DNA of 59,387 bases from Aphelidium insulamus (Eukaryota > Aphelidiomycota > Aphelidea > Aphelidiaceae): the NCBI GenBank assembly GCA_036784855.1, contig JAZDSV010000069.1:1-59387 (forward strand). Reading direction: 5' to 3'. A model generated the notes under the pieces. It ran no database searches. It was not told where the DNA came from and saw nothing but the letters and a program-made list of their open reading frames with translations. Both the position numbers and the translations under genes were made by a program. Shown here piece by piece: positions 21,901 to 38,159 of the stretch (positions are counted from its first letter, which is position 1; each line of letters starts with the position of its first letter).

Positions 21901-24900
21901 CCAACTGGGCGACGGCAGCCTCAGCAAGGTGTCTGAGAGCATACTGGCCGAGGTGGGCGAGCGCTGGCGCCTGGACAAAGTTTGGCGCGAGGTCCTCTAC
22001 TTCAAGATCCTGTGCGAACAGTACCGCGACCCGCCGGCGGTCAGCCACGTCAGCGGCGCCCAGAAACTGGCGGCAGTGTCCAGTGGCCCGTCTGTGGCCA
22101 CGCTGATTGCCGCCTACCGCCGCGCCGAACAGATGGTGCTGCAGGTGAAGTCCTACATGTCGCACATCAAGGTGCTGTGTCCGCAGACGGTCGACGTGCT
22201 GCCCGACGGCCAGAAGCTCATAAATCCACCGGTGATCTCTGGTATCGGCGATCTGGTGGTGTCGGATGACACGGTATCGACCTACGTGGACACGCTGGCC
22301 AAGCTGGACGAGCTGCTCAAGTGGCAGATCCAGCGCTACAAGGACTGTTTCCCGTGTGACACGCCGGTGGGAGCGTTGGTGTCCACGTTGTCCATGATCA
22401 CCATGCTGGCGGAGAATGAGTGGGTGAACAGTGGCGCCGCATCCGGTGACGCTGCCGCAGCGCATCACCGCTCACTGGACAGCGGCATGGCCTCTGACGA
22501 CAAGACGTCTGAGCGCTCCTTTGCCGCCAGCAATGATGCGGTATTTACACACATTAGTCATCTGTATGCTTAAGTATGATAATTAACTTTATGATGCATA
22601 GCTGGCACAGCTGATTAGAATCGGCACGGTGGAGCGATATATGCGCATGAGCGAGTTGGCAGCACCGATGGAGGAGGACCAGGTGGCGCGCCTAATCAAG
22701 CTCGCCGACCTGTTGATGGAGGAAATCGACACCGACATCACCTACTTTCAGAAGCCTTTTGCTGCGTATGTCTATTAAATATTTCTGTTGTATCTATATA
22801 TCCATACAAATGCAATATAATATATATATATATATATAAACAATAACACTATTATTATAGGGACGTGAATGTGGTTGGGCTGACGTCGAGTATTTATTTG
22901 AAAAACTTTTTTCTCGAGATGGAAAATTTCACGGGCGATCTGGCGGTGCAGCGCCGCTCCCCGAAGCAGCACGAGAAGCACGCTGCCGATATCGACAAGC
23001 TAGGGTCGCGCCTGTTTGAACTGTTGTACCGCGTGCAGGACGTGCAGAGAAAGTATTTGCCGCTGATTGAAGACCCAAGTGACTCGGCCGCCTGTGCAAA
23101 TCTATCGGCCGAGTTTTCCGTTCACAAGTGGTGCGTGGCTTTAAACATGCACCTAAGCTTCTTATTAAGATATATTACCGCAGGTTCGCACCGCTGATCC
23201 ACGACTGGCTGGTGGTGAACGAGGTCAAACTGTTGCAGTGGGTGGACAAGGCGCTTCTGCTGGACAAGTTTGAACCAATGAGCGCCGAGGCGGGCACACT
23301 GCATAGCACCAGCGTGGTTGATCTGTTCTTTTGCTTCGCGCAGATGAAGGAGTGTCTGCTGAAGCTGGACTGGTGTGCAGCGGGCGGAATGCTGCCCAGC
23401 TACGGCCCCGACGCCACTGAGCGTGAACTGGTGTTCCGCACAGTGTCGTGGAACGGCATCCTTACCAGGTTTGGAAGGACACTGATGCGCGCACTCACGA
23501 AGTACTGCGATGCACTGCGTGACGGCGTGTCCGTAGCCGTGGCGGCCAATGTGAAGAAGCGCAGCGCCGCATCCGACAAGGCATTCCAGTCGTTTCTCCG
23601 CGACGCTAAAGCAAGCTTAATGTCACCCGAGAGTCCCAGCGACCAGCATGACGCCGCAGATTCCAGTGCCAAGACACTGCCGGCTGCTGCTGGTGGTGGT
23701 GAAAATAGTGACTTGCTCGCCGCCACCAAACATTCTTGCGTCAAGGTGAACAATATCGAGACGGCGCGCACGCAGCTGAATGCCATATACGACGAGCTGC
23801 AAGTGCGCACAATTTCAGAGTACAACGAGAAGCACAAGAAGCGTGCTGCCCCCGCCACAAGTACACCACTGGAATCGGCGGGCCTAACGGGATGTCTCAC
23901 TGTGCGCGTGGTGCTTGCCGAGAACGTTCTGGCTTGCGATACTAACGGTTAGTACATGTCTGGTCACTCATACACACACTTACACCAACCATTGCAGGAA
24001 CAAGCGACCCGTACTGCGTAATCAAGGCGGTACAATGTCCGCCGGCAAGGCTACCTGGCGGTGCATCGAATGCCAGTAGTACCGGATTCACGGAAGGCAT
24101 GTTCTCGGCAGTGACACCGGCCGCCTACGAGACCCGCCCAGACGGGACACAGGTGCGCGTGATTGCCCGCACCCGCATTGTCCCCGCCACCGTCAATCCG
24201 CGGTGGGACGAGTCATTTACCGTGCTGTTGCGCCAGGCGACCAAACTCGAGGTGTCCATCTACGACTGGGACCTGGTGGGCCGGGATGATGTGTGCGGCG
24301 CCTGCACCGTGCCCATGGACACTCTGCAGCGCGCGCTGTCCGACATGCAGAGCCACGACGTGTGGCTGGACATGAAGCCGCAGGGCAAAGTACTGCTCCG
24401 CGTCCAGATGGAGCCGATGGCGGTGTCGCCGTTCGGTGAACTGTCGGACATCGAGTTCTACTTCCGCAAGGCGTTCCGCGAGATGAAGCGCACCGTGGGC
24501 GACATCCTGGCCATCCTGGTGGACAGCATGAGCGCGGTGATGACTCGCGACCTGGTCAAGATTGTCAAGCAGGCCGAGAAGCATGGCCGCCAGGGTCTCG
24601 GCGACACAAGCTTCCACATGAAGAACCTGCTACTGATGCACCCCAGCACCGATCCGTCACACTGTTATGCCGCAGTCACGGACCCGCGGGACCAGCTGGT
24701 GGCCGCAGAGGAGGTGGACGCCGCCGTGCAGCACCTCACCGACTATCTGAACGAGCAGCTGGGCACGCTGTCGCAGTTCCTGTTCCCCCGCCTCTCCAAG
24801 GAGCTGTTGCGCAAATCATGGCGCGAACTGGTACTAGTAATGGATACACTGCTGCTGCCCTCGCTGTACGGCGACGTGGTGGTGCTGGTACCGCTGGCAC

Positions 24901-25307
24901 GCACCCGACCCCTGACTGAACGCCAGGTGGAGATGGTGGGCAGGGTGGCGCGAGTACTGCGCGACTTTTTCCACGCTGAAGGGTCGCCGGAGGGATTGTC
25001 GGCGGAACAGCTGGACACGGAAAAGTACCGCGAGGTGGAACAGACGGTGCAGTGGTACTGGGTCAACAAACAGGCCATCATGCAGGAGTACCGACGGCGC
25101 CTCCCGCTCACAGACACTCCCACAAGTCAAGGCGGTGGCAACAAGGAGGGCAGCGCCGATTTCCTACTTAAAATCTTGCGACTGCGCGCCGCACAGAACG
25201 ACAAGGAGTGCCGAGTGTTCCTCGAGGAGCAGCTGCGCGAACGTGACCGCCGCCTCTGCTGGAACTCGGTGGACAGTGTCGGCGTGGACGTGGACAACAA
25301 AAAATAG
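18905..25307 (+). CDS. Munc13/BAP3-like protein, C2-MUN-C2
   Basis: Exons: 18905-18996, 19047-19164, 19280-19432, 19516-19824, 19900-20778, 20842-21329, 21382-22540, 22602-22765, 22861-23130, 23184-23947, 23998-25307; 1901 residues. An in-frame ATG at 18800 would add 35. The N-terminal 500 residues include helical stretches, a Gln run and a Gly run. C2A (about 625-760) keeps Ca2+-site residues (DDDGTSDPYVS and WDHDD). The MUN/MHD1-MHD2 helical region spans about 795-1430 (FLNYQQLYKALLYKLLEYD; RFAPLIHDW region). C2B (about 1445-1605) starts GCLTVRVVLAENVL, has GTSDPYC and YDWDLVGRDD, and carries a long insert between its early strands. MUN domains open syntaxin to prime SNARE fusion, so a role in regulated or polarised exocytosis with Sec1/Munc18 (encoded at 43 kb) is expected. 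No C1 domain is seen, which favours the BAIAP3/Munc13-4 class or fungal Ync13-type. Introns at 19433 and 22766 hold (TA)n runs. Confidence 0.9.
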
Positions 25308-25399
25308 TCGACAGCCTATGGCTTTATAGCAGCTAGAGAGGCTACAAGTAGAACAGAGTAGAACAAATATACGAGAACTTTTAATAACATATATCTATA

Positions 25400-25993
25400 T
25401 TAGCTTGAGGCCTGCTGCAGCTTCTGCAGGCGCCTCTCCATCCACACTCGCTTCAGTGGCTTGTTCAAAGTTATGCTTTTGTCACTGTCGCCGTATATGT
25501 CGGCCAGACTCTGCATGCACTGTGCTATATACTGTGCCTGCTTCCGTATTAACTCTGAGTATTGCTGCTCGTGGTCGGCCTTGTTTATGGCTCTATTGCG
25601 ACTGAGAATGGCACAAACCTGGGCATCGCGGCCCACAACACGCAAAAAGTACACCTCGGCCTGCAGCAGTGATGAATGGCAGTGTTCCGATCGTGCTTTT
25701 TCATGGTACGCCGCACCCAGCGCGTGTTCCAGAGCGATATCCACCAATTCCGTGGCGGCAAGCTGCAATAACGATGATGGCGACGCTGCTGTGGATGAGT
25801 GGGATTTTTCACGTGCAGGCGTTTGCAAGTTCCAGCCTCGCTGCAGCTGTGCCACCATTTGCACGCGTTCCCGGGGCGGCAGTACATTGCTCGGCATCAA
25901 CTTGATGACCTCCAGCTTGGCCAGGGTGCTTTGTAGTTGCGCTGCCAAGCCAGGATCGATATCATCGTCGACTGATAATATGGGGGCAGTCAT
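25400..25993 (-). CDS. Hypothetical helical protein
   Basis: Open frame of 197 codons from an ATG at 25993, convergent with the Munc13-like gene (93 bp apart) and divergent from MOT1. It starts MTAPILSVDDDIDPG and is largely alpha-helical by eye: a leucine-rich first third, a Ser/Thr/Pro linker, then a long helical half with LQLAATELVDIALEHALGAA and a basic C-terminus. I do not recognise the family. An in-frame extension to 26098 lacks a convincing start, and a spliced exon further up (25962-26273 region) is possible. No signal peptide or membrane segment. Confidence 0.5.
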   Translation of the reverse strand: MTAPILSVDDDIDPGLAAQLQSTLAKLEVIKLMPSNVLPPRERVQMVAQLQRGWNLQTPAREKSHSSTAASPSSLLQLAATELVDIALEHALGAAYHEKARSEHCHSSLLQAEVYFLRVVGRDAQVCAILSRNRAINKADHEQQYSELIRKQAQYIAQCMQSLADIYGDSDKSITLNKPLKRVWMERRLQKLQQASS

Positions 25994-26419
25994 ATGAGAG
26001 TTTTTCTTTTTGAAAGAAGTTCTTCCCGTTTTCAACCATGCAGCCACCCTTACAGTCATCTGGAAGGTAAGTATCTGCAGCACTACGGACCGTTTCAATG
26101 GTACCTGGTAAGCGGCATAAGTCGCTCAGTAAGTTAATATCAGTAATAATACATATGTCCACAATCACATACACATCATTAAATCCTTCTTTACAGTTGA
26201 TAGGTGCATCACTCAGATAGTACATAATACAGCAAAGCTCAACTTCACGCAGTCCTTCAACGACCAAATACAAGACTATGTATCATATGTAGTACGTACG
26301 TTATACAGCAAGTTGATAGTTCCAACTTATAGCCGCGTAAATTGCTCAATGCAGCCTTTAACTAAAAGGCTCACACGCAAATCAAGCGCCGAACAATCGC
26401 CCAACCGCGTGCAAGCATC
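25994..26419. promoter_or_regulatory. Divergent region, hypothetical gene / MOT1
   Basis: The 426 bp carry the promoters of the two outward-facing genes and possibly a 5' exon of the minus-strand gene. No specific site recognised. Confidence 0.3.
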
Positions 26420-29400
26420 ATGTCAAGCCGGCAAGCCGCTGCGTGCCACACACCCCTGCACACCCTTCTCACCCCGTGCATACAGGTTGGACCGCATTGT
26501 GCAGCTGCTGGCCACCGGTAGCAATGCCCAGGTACGGGGTGTCTGGATCGTACGTGTCTCGGACCACACCTCTTACACATCGACAGGTCAAACGGACCGC
26601 GGCCGAGCAGCTGGGCCAGCTATGCCAGCAGCGACCAGGCGACGTACCAGTGCTGCTGGAGAAGGTGGAACAATTGTATTGCACATATTCGGAATTGAAC
26701 TGACGCGACCCTGTTAGATTTATCCGCTGCTGGTTTCGGCACAGTGGGACACGCGTGTCGCATGTGGATGGGCCCTGCACGAGATAGGCAAGAACATGAA
26801 GTCGTTCACCGTGCAAGATGGAATTGGTATGTGCAACTTTATATATCCAAAATGTGCTTCTGGGTATTTATGTTTGATTGCATGTCTATGTATTTATGTT
26901 TGAGTGCATGTCTATGTATGTATGTATGGTGTTCTCTCTGTCGTACTACATAATCTTATGTGTGTGTGTGTGTGTCTTTGTTGGATAAAAGTGTGTCAGA
27001 ATCGCCATTGACATTGATTAGTTGCCGTGGTGGGAGATGATGCGGCGGCCTCGACCATAACACATTCCGGCCTGACACTGGATAAGTTTTCTGTGGAGGA
27101 AGTACTAAGCCGCGGAGATACTCTTCTTGCTTCTGCGGGCAAAGAGTATGAGCTGAACCCAGAGACAGACGCCAAGGTGAAGTTCTACATATATGTAGGA
27201 CTTGTTCATGAGGTCTGATGTCGCTATATAATAGGAGTGGCTCGCGCGGCAGAAGCAACTGCTCGCCAAGAGAATTGGACTGGATTTTGGCGGTGGCGAG
27301 GGATTGGTCAGCGATATCGACTTGACTGAGGCTGCCCCCGTCAAGTCCAGTGCCAAGGTTTCTGCACCGGCCAGTGAGAACATTGCACAGAAAATTGGCG
27401 CCGACGGTGGAATGAGCGCTCGGGAGCGTGCGGCGTCCAAGCGAAAATCACGGCTGCAGGCTCGTCGACCCACTCACCCATCTGTCGTAAGCGCCGGTAG
27501 CAGCGCTCAAACAAACAAGTCGGAAGTGCACGTCGTTGCAAGCAAGGCAGAAAGTGGTAGCGCAACTGCATTACGACCGCTCGAGTCGCGACAGTAAAAG
27601 CTAGCCGACACTGCCGCTGTCACCCTTCTCCACGGTGCATCAACAACTGGCAGTGCGACAACTGTGCTGACCAAGGTCGAAAGCGATGATCGAGGCGCCG
27701 TCATAGTGTCGTCGGACCCAGCACAGGATGATGTAACTGCTGAAAGTGTGGCACTGTTTGATGAGTGGCCGTTCGAGGCGCTGTGCGAAGTGCTTGCAGT
27801 GCAACTCTTTGACCCTGTCTGGGAAGTGCGACACGGGGCTGCCGTGGGACTGCGTGAAATTGTGCTGCTGCACGGCGACACGGCGGCTCACACAAATACT
27901 GTTATTGTCGGGCGTGCAGAGGTGGCATCAATGTTGGCGGGCAATGTCGTCAAGCAGTTTGCAACGGACCCAACCTCGCTCACTCCCGCGCAAGTTGACG
28001 ATATAATTAAGCGTATCAACGCCGACCGGAATCAGCGATGGCTAGAGGACCTGGCAGTGCGACTTCTGTGTGTCTTCACTTTGGACCGATTTACGGATTT
28101 CCTGGGCGACAGCGTGGTGGTTCCCGTGCGGGAATCCTGCGCCCAGACTCTCAGTGTAACGGTGGCACACTTGGAGGAGCGCCGTGCGTGGTCCACTCTA
28201 ACCACTGGAATACTACCGTTGTGTCTGGCTGGTAGTGGCGGCACAACTGAAAGTCGCACGGGATGGGCACTCTCGTATAGCGGTGTTGTTGCACTCAAGT
28301 ACTTTATGGCCTCGAGACTAGATATGACTGCCCAAGTACTGGACCACGCCAGCATCCATACTGCCATCATCGACGGGTACGTTTACATATCCATCTAACC
28401 ATCAACTAGGACTCAGGTTTGTGCAGACTTCGTAGTGAAGACGACGATATACGATCAATTGTTGCATCGACGCTGGTTCCGATTGTGGACGATGCAGTGA
28501 CCGCGATGCCGCATCCAGTCATACAGCAGATAGTTGCGCTTGTATGGCACTCGCTAGCTACGTTGGATGATTTGAGTTCCAGCACTGCGAGCATAATGGA
28601 CCTGCTGGCTGGATTGATTGTTTCGCCGAAACTTTCCGACTGCCTGGACGCCCTATTATCCGCGGAAGAGAGCAGCTACATCTCGCGGTTTAGCATTCTA
28701 TTCCGGCACAATGTCACTTCAGTGAGGCTGGCAGTGCTCAAGACGATCTCGGTGCTGCTTGAAAAGTTTCCGCCCACCGCGTTCGAGCAGGCAGCGGACA
28801 TGTGCGAGTTGCTGTTCCAGAATATGATCCTCGAAGTGGACGAAGCTATTGCCAGCGCGACTGTTACTGCATGGGAACTGCTATGCGGACAAATAGTGAC
28901 TCCTTCACATGCCACCAAGCTATGCCAATGGCAATTGGCCGCCCTGCCACGCTGGTTCGCCGTAATCTGCTCTCCAATTGGCCAACGTATAGATGTCAAG
29001 CAACTTGCGCTGGGCGGATCAGTGTTACTGGACGATTCAACGACAGTTTCTGACTCGTCGATATCCGCATTCGATTCCGCTATGCTTGCACAAGACTTTG
29101 AGGTGGTGGATCGTGAGACAGTTATTCGGTGCCGATATCGCGCTATGGATGCACTGGCACTTTTGTGTGCCAGTACTTTCAGTGGCGCAGCAGACAATGT
29201 ATTCTGCTCACAGCTGTCACAATTTGTCTGCGGGCTGCTCCCGACGAGAGATCTGGCGACACAGAGCCGGCATTGCTCCTCCTACCAGCTTGCGTTTCGT
29301 TTCGTGCAGTTCTGGACCCGCATTCTGGCGGAATCAAATCAGACCTTGTCTGACAGTGCTGTGGCTGTTCGCAATGCATTCTCTCTGGCAGCAATGTCAT

Positions 29401-32400
29401 TTGTATACGCCGAGCCGGCATACAAGCCGTGTTTGGCCGACACCAAGCCTTTGATGAACCAGCTGCGGGGAGAGTGCACAGCGACGCTCAACATGTTTTT
29501 GGCACAAGGCATTGCGCCGGGTGACATTCCAGCCCTGCTCTCGGTCGATGCGGGTTTTACTACTCGGGACGCCATGGTGATTGCGCAGTCATGGCTGCCC
29601 ACCTTGCTTCAGCAACACATTCCTGTGCACTTTCAAGTAAAACTGAACAACATTTCCAAGCAGGCAGACAAACAGAAGGAAAAGGAGCGCCAGGAAGACT
29701 TTGCCAAATCTATTGAGGCCAAAACTGCCGATCTATTATCGCTCGTCGCACGGTGTGACGCGGAGGAACTGCGTCTTCAGTGCAGTGTGATGTCTGCCGC
29801 AGTGTGTGCCCTGATCGAACTTGGCGCATTCATGTCGTCCGAGTCCGATGCCAGCGGCGGCAAACCCACACTCAATCCAATCATTCGCGGAATCGTCGCA
29901 GCAATAAAGACCGAGCCATCGTTGTGGCTGCAGCGCGAGAACGCAAAGTCTTTGGCGCGGCTTGTTGGGATTCTGCTCCGGGGCCACGAAGTCGGCGGCA
30001 AAGTTGTGGCCAAGTTGCTTCGCAATATTTGCACATTCATCTGCGCCGACCCGCAATCCGCGCATCAATTGGCATCTGGCAAGTGGTCCCAACAGCTGGA
30101 AGTGTGTCTGTCATTCGATCAGCAGGACAAAGATGATGGTGCCGCGGACGACGCAGTAGTTAATGTTGCCCAACAAGCTGAGCTGGCTCTGATCAGTCGG
30201 GGAGGTGCTGCAGCATTGCAAGCTTGCTGCTCGGAATTGCCCGCGCCAGAGCTGCAAACCGTTGTTGACACTGTCTGGACAGTGGTAACTGAGTCGGTGC
30301 TTACTCCATTTGACAACATGTCCCCTGCTGCGCTAATGTCTGCACTTGAAGCACCCGGTGCATTTGAATCTACCGGCCAGAAGCTGATCAACGGTCTGGT
30401 GGTATTGGACCAGTTCCTGACATGCTTAAAGGGCGAGAACCTGTCACGCAATCTGTCGCTGGCGTGTCAAAACTGTATACAGACCATTGTGTGCACACTC
30501 CAGCTACCTTGGCCTGCGCTCCGGAACATCGCGGCCAAATCCATGGCGTCGATCTGCCTGTTGGGCACTCGGGCCTCCGTCGGCGCTGATAGTTCTCCGT
30601 TTGGCAGTGTCATCCGTGACATCATCCCCCTGCTCAGCGATTCCACGAATGTCTTTAACCGACTGGGCGCAGTGGAGACGGTGTGGATGCTGCTCAACAT
30701 GATGGATGTGGCCATTCTGCCGTACTTGGTGTTCTTCTTGGTACCAGTTCTGGGTCGAATGAGTGATCAGCACGACGCAGTCCGCCACGGAGTCACTGCA
30801 TGCTTTGCCCAAATGGTCAAGCTGATGCCATTAGAGGTCCGTGAACTAAACTTTATTTCATTGCTTATCTCCGCTCAATATTATTTGCAGGCATCGACGC
30901 CGGATCCAGACGATTTGCCTGTTGTGTTGTTGGAACGGAAGAAGGTGGAGCGGCACTTCATCACACAGCTCCTGGATCCCAGCAAGTTGGAACCGTTTCA
31001 CATACCGGTGCGTATCAATGCAGACCTGCGCAAGTACCAACAAGACGGAGTCAACTGGTTGGCGTTTTTAAACCGCTACCAGCTGCATGGAATCTTGTGT
31101 GACGGTATGAACTAGGCTGATAGATGTCACTTATTTTATGCGCGTTGCCAGATATGGGATTGGGGAAAACACTTCAAACAATTTGCATTGTGGCCAGCGA
31201 TCACTCCGTGCGCGCCAAGCGCTTTGCTGCCGAGGCTGCACCGGAATGCAAACCTATTCCGTCGCTGATTGTAGCACCGACGTCCGTCACAGGGCACTGG
31301 CACCACGAAATACAAAAGTACGCACCATCGCTCTCACCCCTTCTCTACATGGGAAACATTGGCGAGCGGCGGAGGTATGCAATTTACATTGCTTACAACA
31401 GCTTACCACGTAATCCAGGACCCGCCAGCTGCACCCATTCCACAACTGCGATGTGATTGTAACGTCCTATGAAGTTGTTCGGAATGATTTGGCGATATTT
31501 GACGGCATGAACTTTAATTACTGTGTACTAGATGAAGGCCATATCATCAAGAGCAGCAAGACCAAAATATGCCGTGCCGTCAAGCAAGTCAAGGCAAATC
31601 ACCGCCTCATCCTCTCTGGCACTCCAGTAAGATATTGGCAGGAAAATTCTAAATTGCGTTCAACAATTAGGTGCAAAACAACGTGCTGGAGTTGTGGAGC
31701 TTGTTTGATTTTCTGATGCCCGGTTTTCTCGGCACCGAGTTTTCGCGAACCCGAGCAGTTCACTGAACGCTTCTCCAAACCGATTGTCGCGATGAAGGGC
31801 GAGTTTGTGCGACCGAGCAGTGACAAGAAGAATGCACAGAACAAGGCAAAGGCTGACCAGGCCAATATACATGAGCGCGGCACACTGGCATTAGAAGCTC
31901 TGCATCGCCAAGTGCTGCCATTCCTATTGCGCCGCATGAAGGAGGATGTGCTGCACGATCTACCGCCCAAGATCATTCAGGTAAATAACTTGCGACAAGA
32001 CTACTTTGCTCACATGAACTATGCAGGACTATTATTGTCAAATGTCGACGTTGCAACAGGAAATGTACGATCAGTTCACCGCTGATCAAGCACGCCATCT
32101 GCTGCTGGCCAGCTCAGGCGCAGAACCTCAAGGTGGCGGGAAGCACGTCTTTCAAGCACTGCAGTACGTACCTAAAAATAATTTTATTTTTGATAATGTT
32201 CTTTTAACATTCGTAGATACATGAGAAAGCTAGTCAACCATCCAGTGCTGGTGCTGGACCCAGCTGACGATAAGCACCGCGAGGTGATGAAGCGGAATCA
32301 CGCGGAAGGCGATCAGATACGACATCTGGAACATGCACCAAAGCTGCAGGCACTGCAAGAACTGCTGCAGCAATGTGGCATAGGAAGCGCGGACAGTGAC

Positions 32401-33162
32401 GGCCAAGATCAGACGGCGGCAACCATTAGCGGTGCGGAACAGAGCACCAGCATAGCGCCACCAATCAGCCAGCACCGTGCACTGATCTTCTGTCAGCTCA
32501 AGACCATGCTGGACATTATCGAGGAGGATTTGCTGCGGCGACACTTGCCCAGCGTGTCATATATGCGCATGGACGGCAGCACTAACCACGCCAAGCGCCA
32601 GTCAATGGTCGCACAGTTCAATGCCGACCCGTCCATCGATGTGCTGCTGCTCACCACAAATGTGGGCGGACTGGGCCTAAATCTGACCGGGGCCGACACT
32701 GTCATCTTTGTGGAGCACGACTGGAACCCCATGAAGGACCTGCAGGCCATGGACCGCGCACACCGCCTGGGCCAGAAGAAGGTCGTCAACGTGTACCGCC
32801 TGATTATGCAAAACACTCTCGAGGAGAAGATTATGGGCCTGCAGCGGTTCAAGCTGAATATCGCCAACACGATAATTAACGAAGACAATTCCGGTGCGGG
32901 ACTGAAGAGCATGGCGCCTGATGAGATACTCGGACTGTTTGGCGGGGCGGATGAGGGCACTTCCACGGGCAAACGAGATGCGGCAGATTCGGCAGAGGGA
33001 GCGGCTGGTGGCAGTGCACGCAAGAAGCTGCGGGTGGCCGGTGTACCCGACGACCTTTTGGAAGATCTTGGCGCGGCTCTCGCTGCGGACGGCACCCAGG
33101 ACGGCTACGACACCGAGTTTGACTACAACTCGTTTGTGGCGAAACTCAAACCTAAATCATAA
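26420..33162 (+). CDS. MOT1: MOT1/BTAF1, TBP-removing Swi2/Snf2 ATPase, with one frameshift
   Basis: Strips TBP from DNA using ATP. Fourteen exons: 26420-26430, 26486-26531, 26587-26664, 26718-26826, 27022-27176, 27235-27556, 27605-28376, 28427-30836, 30891-31104, 31152-31374, 31419-31626, 31671-31980, 32027-32163, 32217-33162; about 1979 residues. The start MSSR|LDRIVQLLATGS matches the family opening and needs a GC-AG intron (26431-26485). HEAT repeats fill the N-terminal two thirds, with LSRGDTLLASAGKEYEL and MSARERAASKRK blocks. Motif I is DMGLGKT across 31105-31151, the Mot1-type motif II DEGH is near residue 1484, then [41 protein letters not shown] and RAHRLGQKK. In exon 12 one extra base (in the TTTT at about 31731-31734) breaks the frame before EQFTERFSKP; sequencing error is the first suspect. 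The 54-nt intron 30837-30890 is stop-free and in frame. Confidence 0.94.
26865..26916. repeat. 26-bp tandem duplication in a MOT1 intron
   Basis: Two adjacent 26-bp units (26865-26890, 26891-26916) differ at one base and run into short TATG repeats. They inflate the MOT1 intron 26827-27021 to 195 nt, the longest in the gene. Probably slippage. Confidence 0.7.
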
Positions 33163-33197
33163 CAGACAGACTTGGCATTATCATACAAGCATATCTT

Positions 33198-37663
<4,466 letters not shown>

Positions 37664-38159
37664 TGCTTGTATTGTGATCGTCAATAGTGGGACACCAGTA
37701 GATATTCATCAAACTACATATATGAAGTTTTGTAGTCTTGCACTATAGTGTAAGAGAAAAGGCGATCTTTCTACATAAATAAAAATCCGTGGTATCGCAC
37801 AGTACCGGATAGTTGCGACTTGTTGGCCAAATGCCGAGTGTAACTTTATTATTTGCGATATTAAGGTCAACTCCACAACCAGGAGCAAGCCAAACGAGGT
37901 CTAGTTAATCCTGTAGACTATGGGAACAGCAATTGCTGCAGTGTCCATGTGCAACTTAACAGTTCGAGGCTGATGACATATCCTTGCATGCTACGGCCAA
38001 CGAGTGGCATTTATCTAAATGCCTCATGCATCATGCAAGCGGCGGCAAACTCGTGATGCCGTCAAGTTAACATTTAATAACAAACTATAGTTGTATAGTA
38101 AGTTGTAGTTGTAATAGTAAGTGTTAAAATAAACGTCACCCTGCAAGCTTAACAATGTC
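37664..38159. other. Intergenic, nothing recognised
   Basis: About 500 bp of AT-rich DNA between the SKI2 start and the ankyrin relic, with imperfect TTGTAGTTGTA-type repeats near 38090-38120. It must include the SKI2 promoter. Confidence 0.4.

Noticed and set aside
21830-22468. 212-codon minus-strand frame
   Set aside because: Antisense to the Munc13 MUN region; low-complexity His/Val/Gln composition.
25962-26273. 103-codon minus-strand frame above the hypothetical gene
   Set aside because: No recognised motif and no splice pattern that clearly joins it to the gene below; possible 5' exon at best.
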